From contig NZ_AP026972.1 in assembly GCF_027924105.1 (NCBI RefSeq), positions 930,001 to 994,000 of the forward strand: a stretch of 64,000 nt of DNA, written 5' to 3'. This document shows, in pieces, positions 35,668-44,576 of the stretch. A program made the position numbers and the translations under genes. The notes below the pieces were generated by a model. It saw only the letters and a program-made list of their open reading frames with translations, was not told the DNA's origin and made no database searches. This DNA is from Polynucleobacter sp. KF022. Its GTDB lineage: Bacteria; Pseudomonadota; Gammaproteobacteria; Burkholderiales; Burkholderiaceae. Positions within the stretch are counted from its first letter, which is position 1; every line of letters begins with the position of its first letter.

Positions 35668-36150
35668 TTATTCGACGCGACCATCGTCATTCACTACACG
35701 AATTCCGTCAGCATTTTTAGTAGCTAAGCGCTTCAGGTACTTAAAGGTCCCGGTCGACATGCAGCAAATCTCACCCTGATCATTAAATAGCTTTGCTTCG
35801 CAAAAAGCCATGGTTGCAGTCCTTCGGACGGTATCAGCCTTGACCCTGAGTACTCCAGTTGCGGCCTGCATAAAATTATTTTTCATTTCAATAGTCACGA
35901 CACTTCTGTCGCTGGGGTCACCCGATCTTGCTGCAACTGCCATGGCAACATCCATGAGTGTCAATAAGACGCCGCCATGAGCCACTTCCCAAGTATTGTT
36001 GTGCTCAGGTTTCAGAGCTAGCAAAATCTCCCCCTTACCCATTTCTGCACTTAAGCAACGTACGCCAAGAAGCTTTAAAAAAGGGACATTCAATTCCTCG
36101 CCTAAATTGGCTAGTTGGGTTTGTGGATTTATTTGAACTTGTTTATTCAT
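35668..36150 (-). CDS. PaaI-type hotdog thioesterase
   Basis: A 160-residue single hotdog domain. The core WEVAHGGVLLTLMDVAMAVAAR has the HGG helix pattern of the PaaI/YbgC thioesterase superfamily, which hydrolyse acyl-CoA esters. The C-terminal 20 residues (ATKNADGIRVVNDDGRVE) extend beyond the fold. It converges on the NRDE gene (two bases between stops) and is divergent from selO. Substrate unknown. Confidence 0.88.
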   Translation of the reverse strand: MNKQVQINPQTQLANLGEELNVPFLKLLGVRCLSAEMGKGEILLALKPEHNNTWEVAHGGVLLTLMDVAMAVAARSGDPSDRSVVTIEMKNNFMQAATGVLRVKADTVRRTATMAFCEAKLFNDQGEICCMSTGTFKYLKRLATKNADGIRVVNDDGRVE

Positions 36151-36205
36151 GGAATAATTTTAGAGCCATGTACGTGTTTTGGTAAATCCCCCTAGAATAG
36201 GACTC

Positions 36206-37672
36206 ATGGCCTTTACCTTCAGCGGCGATGATGTTTGCCAAGCGACCCAACCCACTCCCTTGCCCGAACCCTATTGGGTTGCATTTTCGCCTTCCTCTGC
36301 TAAGTTAATCGGTATTGAGCTGGATAAAAACCAGCTACCTACTGATACGACTTGGTTGGCAGTTTTATCTGGAAATCAATTAAGTACAGGAACCCACCAG
36401 TTTCCTAACCCAATTGCAACAGCCTATAGCGGCCATCAATTTGGCGTTTGGGCTGGACAACTGGGGGACGGACGTGCAATTTTATTGGGTGATATAGCAG
36501 GGCAAGAATTACAGCTGAAAGGTGCTGGCATTACTCGGTTTTCACGAATGGGGGATGGGAGAGCGGTACTACGTTCTTCCATTAGAGAGTTTCTCTGCAG
36601 CGAAGCAATGCATGCATTAGGCATTCCCACTACTCGAGCATTATCGATTATTGGTTCTGACTTGCCGATTAGAAGGGAAACCCTGGAAACCGCCGCAGTC
36701 TGCGCAAGGCTCGCGCCTAGCTTTATGAGGGTTGGTCATTTTGAACACTTCGCTTCATTGGATGATGTGGGGCGTCTGAAGGAATTTGCCGATTACTTAA
36801 TTCAGAACCATTACCCAGAGTCTCAAAATACAGAGAATCCTTACTTAAGCCTTTTTAAAGAAATTTGTTCTCGTAATGCAAATCTTGTGGCGCAATGGCA
36901 GTCAGTTGGCTTCTGTCATGGTGTTCTCAATAGTGACAACATCAGCGTACTTGGCTTAACAATAGATTACGGGCCATTTGGGTTCTTGGATCAATTTCAA
37001 ATCGATCATATTTGCAACCATAGCGATCAAGGCGGACGATATGCCTATCATCGCCAGCCTCAGATCATGCATTGGAATATGGCTTGCCTTGCCAGCGCGA
37101 TGATTCCATTGCTAGCAAATGATTCAGGGAAAGAAAAAGCGCAAGAACAACTGCGCGGCGCTCTTGAGCAATTTCCAGTGGTGTACGCACATAAATGGCA
37201 ATCCCTCTTTAGGAAAAAGCTAGGCCTTTTCACTGTTCAAGAGGGAGATATCCCCCTCATCGAAAGACTATTGCAGGCAATGCATGATTCAAAAGTAGAC
37301 TTCACGAGTTTCTTTAGAAATCTTGGCAAGCTACAGGTCAATTCAGCTATTTCTAAAAATCCATTGCGTGATGAGTTTTTGGATAGAGAGTCTATCGATC
37401 GCTGGTTTGTCGATTACGCAGAGCGATTGCAGCTGGAATCAAGCTCTGACATTGCGCGCCAGAAAGAAATGGATCGAATTAATCCTAAATATGTATTGCG
37501 AAATCACTTGGCACAATCTGCAATTGAAATGGCTCAGAATAAAGATTTCTCTGAAGTCATCAAGCTTCTAAAAATTTTGAGCCATCCTTATGAAGAGCAA
37601 GATGAGTATCACTCATACTCATTAGCGCCACCCCCAAATGCCCAATCAGTTGAAGTTAGCTGTTCATCCTAG
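36206..37672 (+). CDS. selO: SelO/YdiU protein adenylyltransferase (pseudokinase fold)
   Basis: SelO proteins transfer AMP from ATP to hydroxyl residues of targets and respond to redox stress. The 488 residues contain AYSGHQFGVWAGQLGDGRA, LKGAGITRFSRMGDGRAVLR and HGVLNSDNISVLGLTIDYGPFGFLD (metal-binding Asn/Asp). The protein ends in CSS; eukaryotic SelO carries selenocysteine at this same place. I chose the ATG at 36206 with TAGGA upstream; a TTG at 36179 would add nine residues. TAGAAT (36193-36198) sits seven bases before the ATG. Confidence 0.94.
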   Translation: MAFTFSGDDVCQATQPTPLPEPYWVAFSPSSAKLIGIELDKNQLPTDTTWLAVLSGNQLSTGTHQFPNPIATAYSGHQFGVWAGQLGDGRAILLGDIAGQELQLKGAGITRFSRMGDGRAVLRSSIREFLCSEAMHALGIPTTRALSIIGSDLPIRRETLETAAVCARLAPSFMRVGHFEHFASLDDVGRLKEFADYLIQNHYPESQNTENPYLSLFKEICSRNANLVAQWQSVGFCHGVLNSDNISVLGLTIDYGPFGFLDQFQIDHICNHSDQGGRYAYHRQPQIMHWNMACLASAMIPLLANDSGKEKAQEQLRGALEQFPVVYAHKWQSLFRKKLGLFTVQEGDIPLIERLLQAMHDSKVDFTSFFRNLGKLQVNSAISKNPLRDEFLDRESIDRWFVDYAERLQLESSSDIARQKEMDRINPKYVLRNHLAQSAIEMAQNKDFSEVIKLLKILSHPYEEQDEYHSYSLAPPPNAQSVEVSCSS

Positions 37673-37704
37673 AGCATAAGAAAACTGATATATCAGGAGT
37701 CAAC

Positions 37705-38118
37705 ATGAAAAAAACAGATCAAGAATATAAACAAGCGCTCAGCGACATTGAGTATCGCGTTACACGTGAAGCTGCAACTGAACGACCATTTACCGGTAAG
37801 TATTGGGATCACTGGGATCAGGGCCGGTATAAGTGCATCTGCTGCGACACCCCCCTCTTTCTATCTGAAACAAAATTTGACGCTGGTTGCGGTTGGCCCA
37901 GCTATAACGCCCCTGAAGTTCCATCATCAATCAAAGAAATTCGCGACACGACCCATGGAATGATTCGCACTGAGGTCCGTTGCGCTCATTGCGATGCTCA
38001 TTTAGGTCACGTATTTGAAGACGGGCCTATGCCTACGGGGTTGCGTTATTGCATCAATTCAGCTTCCTTGAGCTTTGAGCCTAGCTCTAACGCGACACCC
38101 GTAAAGTCAGGTGAATAG
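37705..38118 (+). CDS. msrB: Peptide-methionine (R)-S-oxide reductase
   Basis: Repairs oxidised methionine (R form). The length of 137 equals the classical single-domain enzyme. Zinc is held by two CxxC pairs: CICCDTPLF (CICC region) and CAHCDAHLGHVF. The catalytic cysteine is in RYCINSASLSF near residue 118. It starts the msrB-yciB-bolA-parvulin cluster common in Burkholderiales. It sits 32 bases after selo, another redox-linked gene. Confidence 0.96.
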   Translation: MKKTDQEYKQALSDIEYRVTREAATERPFTGKYWDHWDQGRYKCICCDTPLFLSETKFDAGCGWPSYNAPEVPSSIKEIRDTTHGMIRTEVRCAHCDAHLGHVFEDGPMPTGLRYCINSASLSFEPSSNATPVKSGE

Positions 38119-38141
38119 TTAAATAGCTGGATAATCGACCA

Positions 38142-38690
38142 ATGAAATTCTTATTCGACCTCTTCCCCATAATTCTGTTTTTTGTGGCCTTTAAATTCGG
38201 TGATATTTATACGGCCACTATTGTTGCGATGGTAGCGACTATTGTTCAGATTCTTTGGGTCTATTACCGCCATCGCAAAATTGATGCCATGCAATGGATC
38301 AGCCTGGTGATGATCATCGTCTTTGGCAGCTTAACGATCTTTTTGCACGACAAGACTTTTATTCAGCTTAAGCCCACTGCTCTTTACTGGCTATTTTCCG
38401 GAGCACTTTTTATTAGTGCACAGTTTTTTCAAAGGAATTGGATACAGGTGCTGATGGGCAAACAGGTAACACTGAAAGAAAAAAGTGCCCATTCTGTTTG
38501 GCATCGTCTAAATATGGCCTGGGCTACCTTCTTTTTTGCAATGGGCGCTCTTAATTTGTATATTGCCTTTGAGTATTCTGAGGAAACCTGGGTTAACTTT
38601 AAATTGTTTGGTAGTACTGGCTTGTTAGTGGTTTTTGTTATCCTTCAGGGCCTGTGGCTTGCTAAACATATAGTGCAACCTAACGAATGA
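38142..38690 (+). CDS. yciB: Septation protein A / inner membrane protein YciB
   Basis: A 182-residue polytopic membrane protein of the YciB/IspZ family, with about five helices (starting MKFLFDLFPIILFFVAFKFG). Family hallmarks include DLFP near the start and NWIQVLMGKQVTL followed by WHRLNMAWATFF. It is linked to envelope synthesis and cell division. The final codons overlap the bolA start by four bases. Confidence 0.93.
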   Translation: MKFLFDLFPIILFFVAFKFGDIYTATIVAMVATIVQILWVYYRHRKIDAMQWISLVMIIVFGSLTIFLHDKTFIQLKPTALYWLFSGALFISAQFFQRNWIQVLMGKQVTLKEKSAHSVWHRLNMAWATFFFAMGALNLYIAFEYSEETWVNFKLFGSTGLLVVFVILQGLWLAKHIVQPNE

Positions 38691-38971
38691 ATATCAATCA
38701 ACAACGTATTGCAGTCTTTGACGATGATCTTCGCAGAGCCTTTCAAGTTCAGTCTCTCAAGATTGAGGATGAAAGCCACCTTCATGCTGGACATGCTGGT
38801 GCTGCAAGCGGTGGTGGACACTTTAAGCTGGAAATTGTCGCCCCGGAGTTTAAGGGTTTAAACCTAGTGGCTCGGCACAGGGCTATTTATGCCGCTCTAA
38901 ATCAACACATTCCCAAGGAAATTCATGCTTTAACCATTTCCGCCTTGGCTCCTGATGAGGTTCTTGACTGA
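38687..38971 (+). CDS. bolA: BolA family protein
   Basis: A 94-residue BolA/IbaG-like protein. BolA proteins partner with monothiol glutaredoxins in Fe-S and iron handling and affect morphology. The HxGH segment (ESHLHAGHAGA) and the class motif FKGLNLVARHRAIYAAL (helix-turn with conserved RH) are clear. It overlaps yciB by four bases, giving translational coupling. Confidence 0.93.
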   Translation: MNINQQRIAVFDDDLRRAFQVQSLKIEDESHLHAGHAGAASGGGHFKLEIVAPEFKGLNLVARHRAIYAALNQHIPKEIHALTISALAPDEVLD

Positions 38972-39017
38972 GCCTACCTTAAAATAGCTCCATTCTTCAT
39001 TCAATTCCTTAAATACC

Positions 39018-39812
39018 ATGTTCAATAAACGTCAATTATTCTCAATCAGCCTTCTCGGAGCACTCTTTCTTGCAGGTAATGCTAGTGCACAAAATGCAGT
39101 CATCGTGAATGGCAAATCGATCCCAAAAGCGCAGCTTGATAAGCTGGTTCAACGCTCAGGCCAACCAGATAATCCTCAAGTACGCGACCAAGCACGTGAG
39201 ATGCTTGTAACTCGTGAACTTATTTTGCAAGAAGCGGATAAACGTGGCGTCCTTCAAAAAGAAATCGTTCGTGAACAGCTTGAGCAGGCGCGCATGGGCG
39301 TATTGGTATCCGCAGTATTTGAAGACTTTATCGAAAAAGAAGGTGTGGCCGATACCGAGCTGAAAGCTGCTTACGATTCAGTCAAGGCGCAATACACTGG
39401 CAAGGAATATCACGTTGAGCACATCCTTGTTGAAAAAGAATCAGATGCAAAAGCAATCATTGCGCAACTAAAAGCTGGCGCAAATTTTGAAGATATCGCC
39501 AAGGCAAAGTCATTAGATCCCGGCTCTGCCAAGAATGGTGGTGATCTAGGCTGGGTAAGCGATAAAGCCTTGGTTCCAGAATTTTCTAAAGCAATGGTTC
39601 AGCTAAAGAATGGCCAAATTACAGATAAGCCCGTTAAATCTCAATTTGGATGGCACGTTATTAAGATGATTGATTCACGTGATGTAAAAGCACCAAGTAT
39701 GGATGAATTAAAGGATCAATTAAAGCAAATGATCATGTCAGATAAGAACTGGCAGAAGGCTAAGTTCGCGGAGTTGATGCAAAAACTGCGTACTAAAGCA
39801 AAGATTCAATAA
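39018..39812 (+). CDS. Periplasmic parvulin-type peptidylprolyl isomerase
   Basis: A 264-residue exported PPIase with a signal peptide (cleavage after ASAQ) and a SurA_N-like region (VNGKSIPKAQLDKLVQR). An intact parvulin domain (about 130-225) has HVEHILVE, GGDLGWVSD and QFGWHVIKM. It is the only PPIase of this type in the window with a complete catalytic domain, in contrast to the ppiD-like gene. It follows bolA after 46 bases. Confidence 0.94.
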   Translation: MFNKRQLFSISLLGALFLAGNASAQNAVIVNGKSIPKAQLDKLVQRSGQPDNPQVRDQAREMLVTRELILQEADKRGVLQKEIVREQLEQARMGVLVSAVFEDFIEKEGVADTELKAAYDSVKAQYTGKEYHVEHILVEKESDAKAIIAQLKAGANFEDIAKAKSLDPGSAKNGGDLGWVSDKALVPEFSKAMVQLKNGQITDKPVKSQFGWHVIKMIDSRDVKAPSMDELKDQLKQMIMSDKNWQKAKFAELMQKLRTKAKIQ

Positions 39813-39827
39813 AGTAGTCTTAAGGTT

Positions 39828-40985
39828 TTATCTGGCGGGATAACGTCGCGGCCTGAGTTTCTGGATCGCCATGCCCGCCAGTCCACATGCAAATGCGGAC
39901 ATGACAAATACATCTCTGGGCTGAGAAGTCTCCCAAATCCAGCCAGCACACAACCCACCTAAAGTGCCTCCCAAGCCATAGGAGATTGTGGCCATCAAAG
40001 CTTGACCTCTTGCCTGTAGAGGGCCTGTAAACCAGCGTTGCAATAATTTGGTAGCAGCGCTATGGTGTGCAGCAAATGTGCCGGCATGCATGATTTGCGC
40101 CGCAATCAGGACAGATGTAACGGGTAGAAATGCAATCAAGACAAATCTAATAACACCTATCCCAAATGCAGCTTGCAAAATGACCTCTGCATCTAATCTG
40201 CTAAGTACTTTACTTTGGAAGTAAAAGAAGAGAACTTCAGCAGCAACCCCGAGCGCCCAAAAAAGACCTATTTGTAGTTTGTTGTAACCCAGATCAGCAA
40301 GATAGAGAGAGTAAAAAACATATAAAGCAGCATGGGCAAAAATCATAAAGAACCCAGACAGCAAAAACCAGCGAACATCAGGATTAAATAGCACTACTAA
40401 TAGCTCTCCCTTCACCATCTTGCGGCGCTCCATTTTTGGCTCGTGCAGGCAAAAAGTAATGATGGCTAAGGCAAACAGAACAATGGTGCCCACAATGGGG
40501 TATAGCTCAATCGACTTGCGCTGAAATAACTCTCCTGCAGCAAGTACCATAACGATAAAGCCGATAGAGCCCCAAAGACGTAGCCTTCCGTAGCGCTTAT
40601 CGAATGAATTGTCTTTGTATAAAGCATGGATGGTAGCGGATTCGCCAAGAGGCATGAGGCTGCTTAAGATGGTGTGCAGAACAAACATCCATATGAAAAA
40701 GCCAATGTAGCCATCTAAAAAATAGATGCAAAGAAAAACGAGAGCAGCTAAACAAGCGCAAAAACGAATAATGCCAATACGATTTGATAGATAGTCTGAT
40801 AACCAACCCCAAGAAAATGGGCCGACGATTCTGGTGATCTGTAGCATGGACATTAATGCCGCAATCTCGATGACACTAAATCCACGATCAAAAAAGAAGA
40901 GGCTCGCATAAGGCGATACCAGACCAACATAGGCGAAATATAAAAAGAAAAAGGACCCGAAGGCCCAGCGAAGTGATGGCGTCAT
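39828..40985 (-). CDS. MFS transporter, 3-phenylpropionate (HcaT/PPP) type
   Basis: A 385-residue major facilitator with twelve hydrophobic segments. The N-terminal SLRWAFGSFFFLYFAYVGLVSPYASLFF and the loop GWLSDYLSNRIGI (motif A-like) resemble the HcaT / nucleoside-proton symporter-like family. Substrate unknown. It lies 13 bases after aroC and is probably co-transcribed, an arrangement seen in Burkholderiales. Confidence 0.85.
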   Translation of the reverse strand: MTPSLRWAFGSFFFLYFAYVGLVSPYASLFFFDRGFSVIEIAALMSMLQITRIVGPFSWGWLSDYLSNRIGIIRFCACLAALVFLCIYFLDGYIGFFIWMFVLHTILSSLMPLGESATIHALYKDNSFDKRYGRLRLWGSIGFIVMVLAAGELFQRKSIELYPIVGTIVLFALAIITFCLHEPKMERRKMVKGELLVVLFNPDVRWFLLSGFFMIFAHAALYVFYSLYLADLGYNKLQIGLFWALGVAAEVLFFYFQSKVLSRLDAEVILQAAFGIGVIRFVLIAFLPVTSVLIAAQIMHAGTFAAHHSAATKLLQRWFTGPLQARGQALMATISYGLGGTLGGLCAGWIWETSQPRDVFVMSAFACGLAGMAIQKLRPRRYPAR

Positions 40986-40998
40986 TTAAAAAGCCAAA

Positions 40999-42114
40999 TC
41001 AATCGCGAAAAGATCCGGGCTGCGATGCTGGAATGGATGCTGCAGATGCGGGAACATCGGCGCACTGAGCGCGATGACGCAAGGAGTGATCCATTAATAC
41101 GAGAGCCAACATTGCTTCAGCAATGGGGGTTGCACGAATACCAACACAGGGATCATGACGCCCCTTAGTTTGAACCGTAATCGGATTTCCATTTAAATCC
41201 ACAGATTGCTTTGGACTCATGATGCTTGAGGTAGGTTTAATTGCGATAGAAACACGCAAATCTTGACCTGTGCTAATGCCACCAAGAGTGCCGCCGGAAT
41301 TATTCGATGCAAAACCATCTGGATGCAGCTCATCACCATGCTCGCTACCACGTTGAGCAACACATTTAAAGCCGGCGCCGATTTCTACACCTTTCACCGC
41401 ATTAATTCCCATCATGGCATGCGCAATATCCGCATCCAACTTATCAAATAAAGGCTCACCTAAACCTACGGGAACATTACGTGCGCGAACTTCAATGCGA
41501 GCCCCGCAAGAGTCCCCTGCTTTGCGTAATGCATCCATGTAAGTTTCAAGCTGAGGAATCATTTCGGCATTTGCGGCAAAAAACGGATTCTTTTCGATCT
41601 CTGCAGCGTCTTTAAATGGGATTTCAAGCTCTCCCAGTTGACTCATATAACCATAGAACACGGTGCCATATTTTTCATGCAGCCATTTTTTGGCAATTGC
41701 AGCCGCAGCCACAACTGGGGCTGTCAAGCGTGCTGAAGATCTGCCGCCACCGCGGGGGTCACGAATTCCGTACTTAGATTGATATGCGTAATCTGCATGA
41801 CCTGGCCTAAAGGTTTGCAAAATATCGCCGTAGTCTTGGCTACGTTGATCGGTGTTACGTATTAACAAAGCAATGGGAGTGCCTGTAGTTTTGCCCTCAA
41901 ATACTCCAGAAAGAATCTCCACCCTATCTTCTTCTTTGCGCTGAGTAACGTGTCTTGAGGTGCCCGGTTTGCGACGATCCAAATCCAACTGAATATCCGC
42001 TTCAGATAGCTGCAAACCTGGAGGACAGCCATCAACAACAGCTCCGATAGCCGGACCGTGGGATTCACCAAAAGTAGTGACAGTAAAAAGGAGGCCTAAA
42101 GTATTTCCTGACAT
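40999..42114 (-). CDS. aroC: Chorismate synthase
   Basis: Final step of the shikimate pathway, making chorismate from EPSP with reduced FMN. The 371 residues contain FGESHGPAIGAVVDGCPPG at the start, the RPGHADYAYQSKYGIRDPRGGGRSSARLT region (pieces RPGHAD and RGGGRSSAR), and KPTSSI with the RHDPCVGIRATPIAEAM signature. A short tail rich in Ala/Ser/Pro extends the C-terminus. The upstream region has a GACAT-T-ATGTC inverted repeat at 42118-42128. Confidence 0.97.
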   Translation of the reverse strand: MSGNTLGLLFTVTTFGESHGPAIGAVVDGCPPGLQLSEADIQLDLDRRKPGTSRHVTQRKEEDRVEILSGVFEGKTTGTPIALLIRNTDQRSQDYGDILQTFRPGHADYAYQSKYGIRDPRGGGRSSARLTAPVVAAAAIAKKWLHEKYGTVFYGYMSQLGELEIPFKDAAEIEKNPFFAANAEMIPQLETYMDALRKAGDSCGARIEVRARNVPVGLGEPLFDKLDADIAHAMMGINAVKGVEIGAGFKCVAQRGSEHGDELHPDGFASNNSGGTLGGISTGQDLRVSIAIKPTSSIMSPKQSVDLNGNPITVQTKGRHDPCVGIRATPIAEAMLALVLMDHSLRHRAQCADVPASAASIPASQPGSFRD

Positions 42115-42157
42115 ACCGACATTATGTCATTTGTCAGAAAATCATGGTCAGAATAGC

Positions 42158-42613
42158 CTAGGGAGCAGCTTTTTCAGTATCTTCAGGCCAGTCGCGGATA
42201 TAAGCCTTGAGCATGGTGTTTTCAAAATCCTGGGCTTCCACTACGGATTTTGCAACGTCATAGAAAGAAATCACGCCCATCAACATCTTTTGATCCACTA
42301 CCGGCAGATACCGAGCGTGGTCTACCAACATCATGCGACGCACTTCATCTATTTCGGTTTCCATATTGCAGGTCAAAGGCTTCTGATTCATTACCGAGCT
42401 CACTTGTAATCCCTCAAGCTTGCCATGATGTTTTGCCAAGGCAGCAATAACTTCACGGAAAGTCAGAATTCCAACCAGCTTGTCGTATTCCATTACCACT
42501 AAGGAACCAATATCGTGTTCACTCATGACCAGAACCGCAGTTTGCAGGGCTGTATCTGGAGCTACCGTAAAAAGGGTGCTTCCCTTAACGCGCAATATGT
42601 CACGAACTTTCAT
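42158..42613 (-). CDS. Two-CBS-domain protein
   Basis: A 151-residue stand-alone Bateman module. CBS1 covers about 5-60 (TVAPDTALQTAVLVMSEHDIGSL) and CBS2 about 72-130 (LTCNMETEIDEVRRMMLVDHARYLPVVD). Such modules bind adenine nucleotides and act as energy sensors, often with unknown partners. A good sigma-70 promoter lies 35 bases upstream. Confidence 0.9.
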   Translation of the reverse strand: MKVRDILRVKGSTLFTVAPDTALQTAVLVMSEHDIGSLVVMEYDKLVGILTFREVIAALAKHHGKLEGLQVSSVMNQKPLTCNMETEIDEVRRMMLVDHARYLPVVDQKMLMGVISFYDVAKSVVEAQDFENTMLKAYIRDWPEDTEKAAP

Positions 42614-42647
42614 TTGATCTCCAAAAAAACGATGCTGTTATAGGCTC

Positions 42648-42676
42648 AATATAGACTCAAGACCACTCTGAATCAA
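42648..42676 (-). promoter_or_regulatory. sigma-70 promoter of the CBS gene
   Basis: On the minus strand, TTGATT (42676-42671), a 17-base spacer and TATATT (42653-42648) fit the consensus well. Located between yihY and the CBS gene. Confidence 0.6.
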
Positions 42677-42693
42677 GGGTTAAGTAATTGCTT

Positions 42694-43542
42694 TTAGTAA
42701 CGAATAACCCTAATGACGCCGCTGCGGATCTCTGGCAAATTAGCCACGAGCACCGCTCCAGTCAAGGTAATCCACCAGGTCATATAAATCCACATCAGCC
42801 CCAAAGGGAAAATGGCAAAAGCCCCATATACCGTCTTATAGAAGGCGGTATGACTTAAGAAGATAGCAAAGCCAAATTTCATTAACTCAAAAGCCAACGC
42901 TGCTACAAAAGCGCCGGTGAAGGCATCCCGCCATAAAATTTTGGCATATGGGAGGACTTTGTAGACCACTGCATAAACTAGAACGGCCAGGAAGATGGGT
43001 GCTATGGTTGCAACTAATTGAAAGCCAAAAGAAATTGCACTGATCCAACCTTCTGATGCGCTAAACAAGACGCCGCTGAGGTAGATGCCAAAGCCCAACA
43101 GTATTGGGCCCAGAATTGTTGCTGCACTATAGATCGCAATTTTTTTATGAAGAGGTCGACTAGTAGTGACTTTAAAAATTTGATTAAAGGCACTTTCTAT
43201 CACAGCTAGGGTCATAATTGTTGTAATGATGAGGCCCGCTAAACCGACAAAAGTTAAGCCTTTTGCCTGAGATGAGAATTGATCCAAGTACACAAAAACT
43301 TGTTGATTGATACCACCTGGCATATAGGTATCCAGAAGCCAGGATTTAAAAGCATTCTTTATTTGAATAACGCTTGGCAAATAGCCAATAAGCATGGTCG
43401 CTATGGTCACCATGGGAACCATTGATAATGTGGTGGTAAAGGCTAGGCTTGCGGCAATTTGCTTTAAATTTTGACCGCGATTGCGCTCCCAGATCTCTTT
43501 TCCAAGAGAGAGCCATAATTGGGGGTTACGAATGAAGCGCAT
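42694..43542 (-). CDS. yihY: YihY/virulence factor BrkB family membrane protein
   Basis: An inner-membrane protein of the YihY (formerly RNase BN) family with six hydrophobic segments. It contains QNLKQIAASLAFTTTLSMVPMV near the N-terminus and IFPLGLMWIYMTWWITLTGA near the C-terminus. Function unresolved. The ATG at 43542 gives MRFIRNPQLWL (282 residues). A TTG at 43563 would add seven residues and nearly touch the divergent wrbA start. Confidence 0.88.
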   Translation of the reverse strand: MRFIRNPQLWLSLGKEIWERNRGQNLKQIAASLAFTTTLSMVPMVTIATMLIGYLPSVIQIKNAFKSWLLDTYMPGGINQQVFVYLDQFSSQAKGLTFVGLAGLIITTIMTLAVIESAFNQIFKVTTSRPLHKKIAIYSAATILGPILLGFGIYLSGVLFSASEGWISAISFGFQLVATIAPIFLAVLVYAVVYKVLPYAKILWRDAFTGAFVAALAFELMKFGFAIFLSHTAFYKTVYGAFAIFPLGLMWIYMTWWITLTGAVLVANLPEIRSGVIRVIRY

Positions 43543-43564
43543 CGCCGTATCATAAGAGATCAAT

Positions 43565-44173
43565 ATGAGCCAACCCGATATTTTAGTTTTGTACTACTCC
43601 CGTTATGGTGCAACCAAGGACTTGGCGCGCCTAATTGCTGAGGGCATTGAAAGCGTTCCAGGCGTAAATGCCCGGCTAAGAACCGTACCCCCTGTCTCCA
43701 CTGTTTGCGAAGCAACGGATGCGGCCGTGCCCCAAGATGGCGCTCCTTACGCGGAATATTCAGATTTGCAGGAATGTATAGGCCTTGCCTTAGGCTCACC
43801 TACCCGTTTTGGCAACATGGCAGCACCCATGAAATACTTTTGGGATGGCAGCTCATCCGAATGGATGAACGGCGCCTTAATTGGTAAACCAGCCTGTGTA
43901 TTTACAAGTACTGGTAGCATGCACGGCGGACAAGAAAGTACTCTTTTAACGATGATGATTCCGCTTCTGCATCACGGCATGATGTTGATGGGTATTCCAT
44001 ATAGCGAGCCTGATCTCATGTCTTCAAGTACGGGTGGCAGTCCATATGGTGTTACTCACCTTGCCCATGCCGACGGTCGAGCACCCATTAGCTCTGAAGA
44101 ACAGCGTCTCGCTAAAGCACAAGGTAAGCGATTGGCTGAAACCGCATTAATGCTCCATCTCAATAAAAAGTAA
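43565..44173 (+). CDS. wrbA: NAD(P)H:quinone oxidoreductase, WrbA type
   Basis: Flavodoxin-like FMN enzyme that reduces quinones by two electrons and limits oxidative stress. The 202 residues start LVLYYSRYGATKDLA (FMN phosphate loop). They have the WrbA motifs GSPTRFGNMAAPMKYFWD and TSTGSMHGGQE. It leads wrbA-DUF2069-FAD oxidase. Confidence 0.95.
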   Translation: MSQPDILVLYYSRYGATKDLARLIAEGIESVPGVNARLRTVPPVSTVCEATDAAVPQDGAPYAEYSDLQECIGLALGSPTRFGNMAAPMKYFWDGSSSEWMNGALIGKPACVFTSTGSMHGGQESTLLTMMIPLLHHGMMLMGIPYSEPDLMSSSTGGSPYGVTHLAHADGRAPISSEEQRLAKAQGKRLAETALMLHLNKK

Positions 44174-44190
44174 GGCATGCAAAGCGCATC

Positions 44191-44574
44191 ATGATCCAAA
44201 AGATTCTCGATAAAAACCCCTATCAACTGATAGCCACTGCTGCCTTTGTTGACCTATTTATTCTTTGTGTGAGTTGGGAGTGGTTTATCTCTCCCTTGAG
44301 ACCTGGCGGCTCTTGGTTGATTCTGAAGGGCATCCCCTTGTTGTTTGCTATTCCAGGCCTTTGGAACGGCAAGGTTTATACGATGCAATGGGCCTCGATG
44401 TTGATCTTGCTCTATGTCACCGAAGGCTTAGTTCGTATTTTAGAAACAGGCGCTAACTTTTGGCTTGCTGTTCTTGAAACCGCTCTTGCTACAACTGGCT
44501 TTGTTTGCTTATTGATGTATCTAAAGCCAATCAAAAAAGAGGCTAAAGCACTGAAAAAGCGTAATGCAGAATAA
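44191..44574 (+). CDS. DUF2069 membrane protein
   Basis: A 127-residue protein with about four hydrophobic segments and a basic C-terminal tail (KPIKKEAKALKKRNAE). The W-rich signature WEWFISPLRPGGSWLILKGIP and YVTEGLVR is that of DUF2069. Function unknown. It sits 17 bases after wrbA, and this pairing recurs in betaproteobacteria, hinting at a membrane or quinone link. Confidence 0.85.
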   Translation: MIQKILDKNPYQLIATAAFVDLFILCVSWEWFISPLRPGGSWLILKGIPLLFAIPGLWNGKVYTMQWASMLILLYVTEGLVRILETGANFWLAVLETALATTGFVCLLMYLKPIKKEAKALKKRNAE

Positions 44575-44576
44575 AA

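Noticed and set aside
42118..42128. GACAT-T-ATGTC repeat before aroC as an operator
   Set aside because: Short arms, and no -10/-35 clearly aligned; mentioned only in the aroC entry.
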